From Marilutibacter spongiae (GTDB lineage: Bacteria > Pseudomonadota > Gammaproteobacteria > Xanthomonadales > Xanthomonadaceae), in contig NZ_JACHTF010000023.1 of the NCBI RefSeq assembly GCF_014145325.1, positions 1 to 47,819 of the forward strand: a stretch of 47,819 nucleotides of DNA. Direction: 5' to 3'. Shown piece by piece: positions 19,049 through 27,100 of the stretch (the stretch's first letter is position 1; each line of letters begins with the position of its first letter). The position numbers were made by a program, and so were the translations under genes. Under the pieces are notes generated by a model that saw only the letters and a list, made by a program, of their open reading frames with translations, ran no database searches and was not told the DNA's origin.

Positions 19049-19107
19049 ACATGTCTCTCCCGGCTCAACGGCCCGCTAAGTCTTCTGATAGCTCCCCCCC
19101 AATGGGC

Positions 19108-20187
19108 TCACCTGAGCAACCGTGCAGCTGGGTTATCCTCGGCCTGCCCAGACTGGAAGTACCCGATCACGCTCGCCACGGAGCGGTGCTCGGTCATTGC
19201 CATCACCGCTGGTAGCGGCACCCCTTGCTTGCCAGCTTCGGTAACGAATCCCGATCTTAAACTGTGAGCCCCGAAATCCCCCTCCAACCCCGCTAGTTTA
19301 GTGCGCCGCTTCACGATCATGGCCACCGAGCCCGGGAGGAGGGCAGGGCCGATCCGCCCCTTCCAGATACGTCGGAAGATCGCCCCCTCATCTATCCCCG
19401 CAGCGCCCAGCCAAGCGGCCAGTGCCTCAGCACTGCGCCCCAGGATCGGCTTGTCCGGTGTCGAATCCGCCTTCACCCCGGCCTGCTGAGTCTTCGAGTA
19501 CTCCAGACGATAGATGTAGCCGTCGTCGCCCACCTTGCGCAGGTCTCGCATGTCGGCTGCTGCAATCTCGCTGCGCCGTCGTCCGCCGCTGGCGAACCCA
19601 AAGCAGAGCAGGGCACGGTCACGCAGGCCTTCCAGGCTGTCATCACAGGTGGCCAGCATGGCTTCCAGCTCGGCCCGAGTGATGGCTGTCTTCTTGGTGG
19701 GGCGCTCGCCGCGTTTGACCGAGGCACGCCGAGCTCGGCTGAGAAGCGTCCTGACAGTGGGCAGTTCGCAGGGGTTCGGCAGCCGCTTGAGCTTATGGGC
19801 GGTCGAGAGTACGGCTACCCGCTGGACCACGGTCGAGAGCTTGAGCGGCCCGACCTTGGCCTTGAGGCCAGCCGACACCAAAGCCTGGTCCAGCGCTGGC
19901 GGCAATTCGCTAACGAGCCCGGTCTTGCCTTTGCGCTGGATGTGGTCAACCAGGAACTGGATCACCACGGCCTCACTGACCGGCAGGCTCAGATCGATGC
20001 CGTAGCGGCCTTGATGCCAGCCGGCCCAGTAGCGCAGGGCGGTGGCGTAGCTGCGCGTGGTGTTGGCCGCGGCCGCTTCCGCGAGCAATTCGCGCACGGC
20101 GTCCGCGGCTTGCTGTGCCAACTGCTCGGGCAGCACCAGGTGGGTCGCCGTCGCGGGGGTGGTCATTGATGTGCTATTTCGTTTCAT
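19108..20187 (-). CDS. tyrosine recombinase / phage-type integrase
   Basis: A 359-residue site-specific recombinase. The N-terminal SAM-like core-binding domain spans about 20-140. The catalytic domain has Arg in GGRRRSE (about 203-205), H308-S-L-R311, H334 in TEHRS, and nucleophile Y343 in VIGYFQ. A complete catalytic set suggests it is active. The ATG at 20187 overlaps an inverted repeat; the later ATG at 20166 is the alternative and neither has a good ribosome site. It is divergent from a kfrA-like gene and lies 59 bases before the truncated hutG-like gene, so the attachment site may be in or next to hutG. A decayed paralogue is at 22846-23897. Confidence 0.92.
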   Translation of the reverse strand: MKRNSTSMTTPATATHLVLPEQLAQQAADAVRELLAEAAAANTTRSYATALRYWAGWHQGRYGIDLSLPVSEAVVIQFLVDHIQRKGKTGLVSELPPALDQALVSAGLKAKVGPLKLSTVVQRVAVLSTAHKLKRLPNPCELPTVRTLLSRARRASVKRGERPTKKTAITRAELEAMLATCDDSLEGLRDRALLCFGFASGGRRRSEIAAADMRDLRKVGDDGYIYRLEYSKTQQAGVKADSTPDKPILGRSAEALAAWLGAAGIDEGAIFRRIWKGRIGPALLPGSVAMIVKRRTKLAGLEGDFGAHSLRSGFVTEAGKQGVPLPAVMAMTEHRSVASVIGYFQSGQAEDNPAARLLR

Positions 20188-20210
20188 ACTATGTAATGTA
20201 AGTTATGAAA
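20182..20210. promoter_or_regulatory. inverted repeat between integrase and kfrA-like genes
   Basis: TTTCATA (20182-20188) and TATGAAA (20204-20210) face each other around 15 bases that contain TATGTAAT. The left arm overlaps the integrase start codon, so a protein bound here would block both integrase translation-start DNA and the divergent promoter. The ATGTAAT core is shared with the site before the first kfrA-like gene, pointing to KfrA-type autoregulation (inferred). Confidence 0.5.
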
Positions 20211-20291
20211 TTGGGTGTCTACTAGCGATAATCATCTCTTATCACCAGTACGGAATCAACGGGGTAGGGCGCTCGCGTAGGAGACACATTC

Positions 20292-21248
20292 ATGGCCCGA
20301 GGAATCACAGAAACCGACGTTCACACTGCCGCAGACGAGATCGTACGAGCCGGCGAACGACCGACAGTCGAACGGATCCGCGTGCGTCTCGGCACCGGGT
20401 CACCGAACACGGTGACGCGCTGGCTGGAGACCTGGTGGCAGGGCATGGGCCGACGCCTAGACGGGCATGCAGCGCAACTGGCTGTGCCAGACGCCCCCGA
20501 GGCAGTCGCACGTGCGGCAGGGCAGTGGTGGGCTCTTGCGCTCGAGGCGGCCAAAGCGAGCCTTGAAGAGGAAGTTTCAGCCGAGCGCGCGGCCCTGCGG
20601 TGCGATCGGGATGCCCTGCTGCAAGAGCGCGAGGCGCTAGATGCCGAAGCAGCAATACTTCGCTCTGATAACGAAGCTGCCTTGGCGGCCAAGCGACTAG
20701 CCGAGGCGCAAGCGACGGAGCTAAGTCGGCTCGTTACCCGGCTCGAGGCCCAGATCGAAGAACTCACAGGACAGCGAGACGCGGCCGGCAAGCGAGAGTC
20801 TGAGATCGAGGCCTCCCGGCAGGCACTCGAGCAACGATACCAAGCGCTGCAGGAAACGGCAGCCGCTGAACGAGAGGGGTTTCTGCAGTACAGTCGCACC
20901 GCCGAAGACCGCGCCAATACGGAGATCGATCGTGCAAGGCAGGAAGCTAAGGCGCTTCAAGCCACCCTCTCGACAATGAAGAAGGAACGCGCGGCTGACC
21001 AGGAATCCCAGCGTCGTGTCGTTGAAGCGATCAGGAATGACGCAACCACCGCGACTCGTGAAAAGGACATTCAACGTGCTCGCGCAGATGCGCTTGAGGA
21101 GCAGTTGGCCAAGCTTAGGGACTTTCCAGCTGCGATCGAAGCGGCCCTACGCCGCACGGGTGCACCAACAGGCACACGCAAGAAGACTGAAAAAACGGCG
21201 AGCCGAAAGCCGGCGAAGCGCGCTAGAGTGGCAATGGACAAGTCCTAG
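20292..21248 (+). CDS. second KfrA-like coiled-coil DNA-binding protein
   Basis: A 318-residue protein with an N-terminal KfrA_N-type DNA-binding domain (about 1-60, with RPTVERIRVRLGTGSPNTV and WLETWW). A long coiled coil follows (about 90-285), then a strongly basic Lys/Arg tail (about 290-316) suited to nonspecific DNA contact. It is only distantly similar to the KfrA-like protein at 7162. It diverges from the integrase and probably controls or assists it, for example as an architectural partner in recombination. Remains of a paralogue next to the decayed integrase support a fixed integrase-kfrA pairing. Confidence 0.8.
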   Translation: MARGITETDVHTAADEIVRAGERPTVERIRVRLGTGSPNTVTRWLETWWQGMGRRLDGHAAQLAVPDAPEAVARAAGQWWALALEAAKASLEEEVSAERAALRCDRDALLQEREALDAEAAILRSDNEAALAAKRLAEAQATELSRLVTRLEAQIEELTGQRDAAGKRESEIEASRQALEQRYQALQETAAAEREGFLQYSRTAEDRANTEIDRARQEAKALQATLSTMKKERAADQESQRRVVEAIRNDATTATREKDIQRARADALEEQLAKLRDFPAAIEAALRRTGAPTGTRKKTEKTASRKPAKRARVAMDKS

Positions 21249-21265
21249 GCACATCAGGAGGCCAC

Positions 21266-21523
21266 ATGTCTCGAGCCGAGGGTGAATCCGAGTTGGGTGG
21301 CTCAAATGATCGTCAGGGCGAACAATCGGAAATTGACGCGTACCGGAGCGTACTTGGCGCTCTACGAGAATTACGCCCAAATGACCTCGATGTAGCGCTC
21401 AAACTGAAGGACACCAAGATCCGCGTCCTTGGGAATCGCACGCTGGAAGAGGCCATCCTTGAGGGCGACTCCGACAAGGCAATGCGCTATCTGCAATCCA
21501 TTTCTGGTGGTCAGAACGGCTAG
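21266..21523 (+). CDS. small hypothetical protein downstream of kfrA
   Basis: An 85-residue acidic, soluble protein I do not recognise. A strong AGGAGG lies 5 bases before the ATG, and the gene starts 17 bases after the kfrA-like stop, so the two are probably cotranscribed. Residues 22-80 look helical, with a DLDVALKLKDTKIRVLG segment. It may be a third member of the integrase-kfrA unit. No equivalent is visible beside the decayed second copy. Confidence 0.6.
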   Translation: MSRAEGESELGGSNDRQGEQSEIDAYRSVLGALRELRPNDLDVALKLKDTKIRVLGNRTLEEAILEGDSDKAMRYLQSISGGQNG

Positions 21524-21624
21524 CTTATTCTGGACCGGTGAAAGCCATTCTTGAGGCTAGCGACCGATGGTGAGGGCTACACACTGCATTTGCTGCAGGG
21601 CGGTCGGTCGCCTGGGAGGAATTC

Positions 21625-21702
21625 ATGCAGGATCGTTCCAGCCAGTACCAAGTTGACCAGACGGCGAGTCGGTGGCAGCACTCAGGTTGGTGGGACGAAT
21701 AG
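21625..21702 (+). CDS. possible 25-residue peptide
   Basis: GGGAGGAATTC precedes an ATG with ideal spacing. The 25-codon frame is rich in Gln, Ser, Asp and Trp and ends WWDE. No family is known to me. The strong ribosome site in an otherwise gene-poor region is the only reason to list it; it could be chance. Confidence 0.2.
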   Translation: MQDRSSQYQVDQTASRWQHSGWWDE

Positions 21703-22145
21703 GCAGACTCGAGTGCGTTAATTGGAAAGCTGCATACTTTGGAGTGCACTGCCAAACCGGTGAACCCATCAAACTGCGTGAATTGAGCATTGGGAGTGCG
21801 AAAGTTGGCCGTCCAACAGCGCGTAGACCGCAAACCCGGTGCATCGATTCGGCAGACGTTTCTGCAATGCGCCAACCTCAAGGCAATAAAGTCTGCCTAG
21901 GTTCACCGGAGGACAAAATTGTCTGCCCGGAAACGCAGAGTATTTACCTGGAAGAGGCGAAAATCTCTGCCATGAACACCGACCATGCCCCATAGAGAGG
22001 CGTTTCGTTGTAGACGGTTCGTCGTTGGTACTGGGCCGCGCAGTCGTTGGGACAGGGACTACCGGGACGCCAGCAGGGCGGGTGCATACGCTCGATCCTT
22101 GAGACGGGACAGGTGGTGGAGCACCTTCCGTGCCAAGCGCCTCGC

Positions 22146-22173
22146 ACTTCGCATAATGCATATTATGTCATAT
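22146..22173 (+). other. dif: XerC/XerD dif-like recombination site
   Basis: The site has the two 11-bp arms and 6-bp centre of a dif site: XerC arm ACTTCGCATAA, centre TGCATA, XerD arm TTATGTCATAT. From memory, the gammaproteobacterial pattern is NNTNCGCATAA, TGTATA, TTATGTTAAAT; the differences are one base in the centre and two in the XerD arm. The inner inverted repeat CATAAT/ATTATG is intact. It is either the chromosomal dif or a site carried by an element that uses the host XerCD recombinases. It lies between two oppositely oriented integrase-kfrA pairs. Confidence 0.75.
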
Positions 22174-22202
22174 GATCCGCAGAAGGCTCCGACGCTAGCT
22201 TG

Positions 22203-22340
22203 TTAACCCTGTCGTGCCCCGAAACCGTGTCATCGTCCGACGGCCATTCCCATATTGATCAATGACTTGTAGCCTCCATGCTTTAACGTCTGCCGTGGAC
22301 GATCCGGGCGCCGTATCCCCTTAACAGTGTCGTGCTCCGA
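22203..22340 (+). repeat. imperfect 20-bp direct repeat near the dif-like site
   Basis: The 20 bases at 22203-22222 and at 22321-22340 agree at 17 positions, sharing TTAAC then TGTCGTGC then CCGA. They are 118 bases apart in the same orientation. They may mark an excised small element or a protein-binding pair. No function is known. Confidence 0.4.
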
Positions 22341-22349
22341 GGCCTGCTT

Positions 22350-22835
22350 TTAGGGCGCAGCTTTGCCTCGACTGCGCGATTTTTGGGGGAATGCCGCCCT
22401 GAACTCCGCAGGCAGATCCCGCAGCGCCAACAGCTGACCCTCACGCGCGTCGGCGCGCGCCCTTTGCGCCGAGGCCTCGCGAGAAACTTCCAGCGACTTG
22501 ATGTTCGCCTGATCGATCAGTTCACGTAGCGACTTCTCGGCAGCAGCCGATTGGCGTGCTGCGGCCGACAGCCTCCCTTGCAGTTCCTTTGTCTCCTGAA
22601 GAGCTCGATCGATCTCTTGGAGGGCTCGATCCTCCACGGCACGGACATGCTGGCCGAGTGACTCGCGCTCAGCTAGGCCGGTATCCTGCAACGAGCGGAT
22701 CCTGACCTCCAGAGCGTCGCGGATGCTTGCCCCGTCCGCGGCCTGGACAACGGCCGCATCGCGCTGGCGGCAGACAGCCTGCCCACCAAGCGCTGAAGGT
22801 CCGCGGCCCGGGTGGTAGCCAGCTCCGCCTTGTGG
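22350..22835 (-). pseudogene. remnant of a kfrA-like gene
   Basis: This is the C-terminal half of a paralogue of the KfrA-like protein at 20292. From QRDAA (about 22766) to the stop, the spacing and residues follow that protein (EREGF/ERESL, RAEDRA/AVEDRA and QRARADALEEQL/QRARADAREGQL pairs). Further upstream, matching sequence (ATTRAADLQRLVGRL) continues in another frame to about 22835, showing a frameshift near 22770. The DNA-binding N-terminus and the promoter are gone. The remnant abuts the integrase remnant directly. Confidence 0.75.
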
Positions 22836-22845
22836 CTTGCAGCCG

Positions 22846-23897
22846 CCACCTGTTACAGCCGTAAATCTGGTCCTGCCGGAGCAGCTAGCCCAGCAGGCCG
22901 CCGATGCGGTGCGCGAACTGCTCGCCGAGGCCGCCACCGCCAACACCACCCGCAGCTACGCCACTGCCCTTCGCTACTGGGCCGGTTGGCATTAGGCCCG
23001 CTATGGTGTTGAGCTGGTCTTGCCGGCGAGCGAGGCTGTGGTGATCCAGTTCCTGGTCGACCACATCCAGCGCAAGAACAAGACTGGTCTGGTCAGCGAA
23101 TTGCCGCCTGCGTTGGATCAGGCGCTGGTGGCCGCCGGCGTCAAGGCCAGGGTTGCGCCGCTCAAGCTTTCGACCGTGGTGCAGCGCGTGGCCGTACTGT
23201 CCACTGCACATAAGCTCAAGCGTCTGGCCAACCCTTGTGAGTAGCCGAGTGTGAGAACGCTGCTCAGTCGCGCTCGACGTGCTGCGGTCAAACGCGGCGA
23301 GCGCCCGACCAAGAAGACCGCGATTACCTGGCCTGAGCTCGAGGCCATGCTCGCGACTTGCGATGACAGCCTGGAGGGCCTGCGCGATCGCGCCCTGCTC
23401 TGCTTTGGGTTTGCCAGCGGTGGGCGTCGTCGTAGCGAGATCGCTGCCGCCGACATGCGGGACCTACGCAAGGTCGGTGACGACGGCTACATCTACCTAC
23501 TGGAGTATTCGAAGACCCAGCAGGCTGGGGTCAAGGCGGATTCGACGCCGGATAAACCTATTCTGGGGCGCAGCGCTGCTGCCTCATCCGCGTGGTTAGA
23601 GGCAGCACAAATCGTAGAAGGGGCGATCTTTCGGCGTATCTGGAAGGATCGTGTTGGCCTGCCCTCCTCCCCGGGTCAGTGGCTTCGATCGTGAAGCGCC
23701 GGGCTCGCTTGGCGGGATTGGAGGGGGACTTTAGGGCACACAGGCTGCGGTCGGGGTTCGTAACTGAGGCAGGAAAACAGGGGGTGCCGCTACCAGCGGT
23801 CATGGCGATGACCGAGCACCGATCGATAGCGAGTGTGATCGGGTACTTTCAGGCTGGAGCTGCGGAAGATAATCCTGCGGCCAGACTTCTGAAGTGA
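22846..23897 (+). pseudogene. decayed tyrosine recombinase, paralogue of the 19108 integrase
   Basis: The translated sequence follows the integrase at 19108-20187 almost residue for residue. It lacks the first dozen or so codons. It is interrupted by TAG at 22993-22995 (a CAG in the intact gene), TAG at 23242-23244 (after NPCE), and a frameshift near 23660-23690 that separates the catalytic GGRRRSE part from the HRLRSG...EHRS...IGYFQ part. The final segment ends PAARLLK, as in the intact copy (PAARLLR). The residue matching the intact His308 is still His (HRLR). It points opposite to the intact copy. Confidence 0.9.
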
Positions 23898-24172
23898 ATA
23901 CCTGTCACCAGCTGATGCGCAGCGTCCGGTACCGGCCAAGAGTAGACATTAACGGGGACAGGCGCCAGCTGGCAGTTCTGACCTGCCCACGAAAAGCATT
24001 TGGACCTTCGCAAGACCTTGTCCAATAGCACCAACTACAACAAACAGTGAGGCGAATGAACTGCATCCGACGAAGAAGGCTTTGAGCTGATCGTCGCGAA
24101 ATTCGCCGCCGCCATAGGCTGAGCTTCCCTCTCGCCGGGCAGATTCCGGGCGCGAGCGCGGGGGCGTTCGCA
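23898..24172. other. noncoding stretch before the NACHT-type gene
   Basis: About 275 bases between the integrase remnant and the first possible start of the large ATPase gene. I see no gene, tRNA or clear promoter. It presumably holds the promoter and leader of the ATPase gene. Confidence 0.5.
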
Positions 24173-27100
24173 TTGACCGGGCCAGCGTCGGCACCTACTT
24201 TTGATGCAACCGCCGATGAGCGCTTCCTACCCCCAGCGCGCCCCATGCCTTCTTCCGATTCCGCCCTGTCGCGATCGTTCCTGGACCTGCCCAAGAAGGA
24301 CCATGCCGAGACCCAAGACTATGAATTCCTTTACGGCCTGATGCCCAGCGGGGACCTGACCTGGGACCAGCTGTTGGAAGCGGACCGGGTGTTGATCGTC
24401 TCCGAGGCGGGTGCTGGCAAGACCTACGAGTGCAAAGCGCAGCAAGAGCGCCTCTTCGCGCAGGGCGAGTCGGCGTTCTACCTGGAGCTGGCGAGCCTGG
24501 CCAATTCCACGCCGGAAGCGCAACTCAAGCCGGCGCAGCGCCAGCGATTGGAGAGCTGGCGGAGCGCGCAGAACGAGCGCGCGGTTTTTTTCCTCGATTC
24601 CATCGACGAGTTGCGGCTGACCCCGCACTCATTCGCCCTCACGCTTCGCCAGTTCGCCAATGCCTTGGGGGACAATCTTGACCGGGCCTGTATCGTGCTG
24701 ACGACGCGACCGGGCACCGACGATCGCGCCATTGTCGAGAACGAGCTGCCTCTTCGACAGGTCGTGCGCGTTATAGAGGCGGAGGAAGCCTTTGCCGACG
24801 TGGCAATGCGAGTGGAGCTGCCCAAGGACGCCGTCGCCAGCGCCATGCCGCGGTCGCGCTTTGTCGCACTGGCGCCGCTGAACGAAGTGCAGATGCGAGC
24901 ATTGGCCCATCTCGAAGGCGTAGGCGATCCGGACAAGCTATTGAAAGCCATCGAGGCGGCGCACGCGCAGGAGTTTAGCAAGCGGCCGCTCGACTTCATC
25001 GAGCTGTGCGCGGACTGGAAGGCCTACGGCCGTATTCGCGGGCACCGCGACCAGCTGGAGTCTAGCATCGCGGTCAAGCTGCGACCGCGCGCCCGCAGCG
25101 AGCGCGATGAGCCGGCGGATCTTCAGCCCGACAAAGCGCGCGAGGGCGCCGAGCGCTTGGCTCTCGCGGCGCTGATGACGCGCAATTTCACCTTGTGGCA
25201 TGACGCCGAAACCGGCCGGGGACACGGCGCCGCCGACGCGCTTGACCCCCAGTCGGTCCTGACGGATTGGACCGCCGCGGAAATCCAGACACTGCTCGAA
25301 CGGCCACTGTTCGGCTTTGCCTCCTATGGCCGCGTGCGCTTTCACAATCGTTCCGCCATCGAGTACTTGGCGGCCTGCCGGTTGCTCGGGTTGATGAAGC
25401 GTGGCTTGCGCATGCGCACACTGCAGCGCTTGCTGTTCGTGACCTCACCCGTCGGCCTGAAACTCGTGCGCCCGACCATGCAACCGGTGGCGGCCTGGCT
25501 GGCCCCGCAGTTGGACCCGATTCGCAATGAAGTGCTGCAGCGCGATCCGAGCATCTTGTTGCGTTTTGGCGATCCTGGCGCATTGCAACCGGGGATGCGC
25601 GTCCAGGCCCTGGAGCTGTACGCCCAGCGCTACGGGAGCGGTGGCTGGCGCGGCATGCACGTGCCGGCGCTACAGGCGCGCCGCCTGGCGTCGCCGGAGC
25701 TGGCTCCCACGATCCGCAAGCTGTGGGACGCAGGCATCGAAAATGACGAAGTGCGCGAGACGCTACTCGACCTGATCGAAACTGGCCGGATCCATGCCTG
25801 CGCGGACATCGCTTTTGACGTGGCGGTGGATGTCACGCGCTACGTGCGCGAGCGCCTGGACGGCCTCAAGGGCCTGGCGGCGACCGATGACCCGCGTCTC
25901 ACCGGGCTACTCGACCAGATCGCCTCCCAGCACGCCGGCTGGCCGCCAGATCTGGCCAAGCTGTCGATCTTGTATCTGTTTCCCGCCAAGATGACGCTGG
26001 TGCAGATGTTGGGGGCACTGCGTGCCCTGAAGTACCGTCGCTTCGAAGCGGGCGGCATCTCGAGTTTCCTGCCCGACGCGATCACGCGCGCGGAACTTGC
26101 GCCGGGCGACTTGGAACGGCTTCGCCACGGACTGACCCAATACGTCGCTGCGGACTGCGCGTGGGACCCCGGCAACTATCGCATCCGCACCAGCCGGCGC
26201 GACCTTGTCGGCCCGCTCATGCGAGTGTGCGAACTGCAAATCCAGGATCGGGCCGCCGATGGTCCTCTGGCCGAATCCGTCGCCCTGGTTTTGCAGTTGT
26301 CGCGCGATGATGACTTTGCCAACGGTGACACGCTTCGCATGCGCGGGCTGCTCGCCACCGCGCGCCCCTCGTTGCGCGCCGCCGTGTTCTGGGCCCAAGA
26401 AACCCTGCTGTCGAGCAAGATGATCGGCAAGGACGCCGACGATCGATTGGTGCGCATCTTGTGGGCGCCCTCGCTCGCGCTGGATCTGGCATTGGACCAG
26501 GCGTGGATGGAGGCGTCGCTGCGCGACAGCGCCAGCCCGCCCGAACGGCGTCGCTTGGTGCTCGATTGCTTCATTCAAACGCTGCGCGGCACCGCCTCCG
26601 CCCTGTCCGCGCTCAAGGCACTGCGGCCGATGGTGAGCGATACTCCGACGCTGGTGGTCCACCTCGATGAAGCCGTAGGCCACATCGAAAATCCCCGGCC
26701 GCTGCCGCAAAGGGCACAGGAGAGCCAAAAGAAAAAGCGCGAGCGCGAGCGCAAGCAACTCAAGGACCGCGCCAGTTGGAAGTTGTTCTTCCGCGAATTG
26801 AACGACGCCCAAGGCCTGCCCATGTCCGCAGATCGCGCCGCCAACTCGGCCATTAACTTGGTCGAAGTGATGTCGCGCGTGCGCGACGATAACCAGCACA
26901 TCGGTTGGAACCGAGGCTTCCTTGAGCGCACGTTCCCCGACAAGGTTGCGCAGCTTCGCCAGTTGCTGATCGACCAGTGGCGCAAGGTCAAACCCACCTT
27001 GCCGTCCGAGCGGCCCGAAGAACAACGCAACTGGTACTACAAGAGCTGGTGGGTGGGAGTGATCGGCCTCTATGCAGAGGCCGAAGACCCGGACTGGGCG

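Larger units (their letters stand above)
21524..22349. other. gene-poor stretch holding the dif-like site
   Basis: About 825 bases with no gene I can support. Open frames of 107 and 130 codons exist on opposite strands, but neither has a recognisable domain or a good ribosome site. What can be seen is a 25-codon frame with a strong ribosome site (21625-21702), the dif-like site (22146-22173) and an imperfect direct repeat (22203-22222 and 22321-22340). It reads as the debris of past insertions. Confidence 0.6.

Noticed and set aside
21672-22161. Open frames of 107 (plus) and 130 (minus) codons around the dif-like region
   Set aside because: They overlap on opposite strands, lack ribosome sites, have odd composition and resemble no family that I know.
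24583-24589. T7 run within the Walker B codons of the NACHT-type gene, as a possible phase-variable or slippery site
   Set aside because: Seven T are too few for reliable phase variation, and the run is simply Val-Phe-Phe codons of a conserved motif. No downstream alternative frame looks coding.
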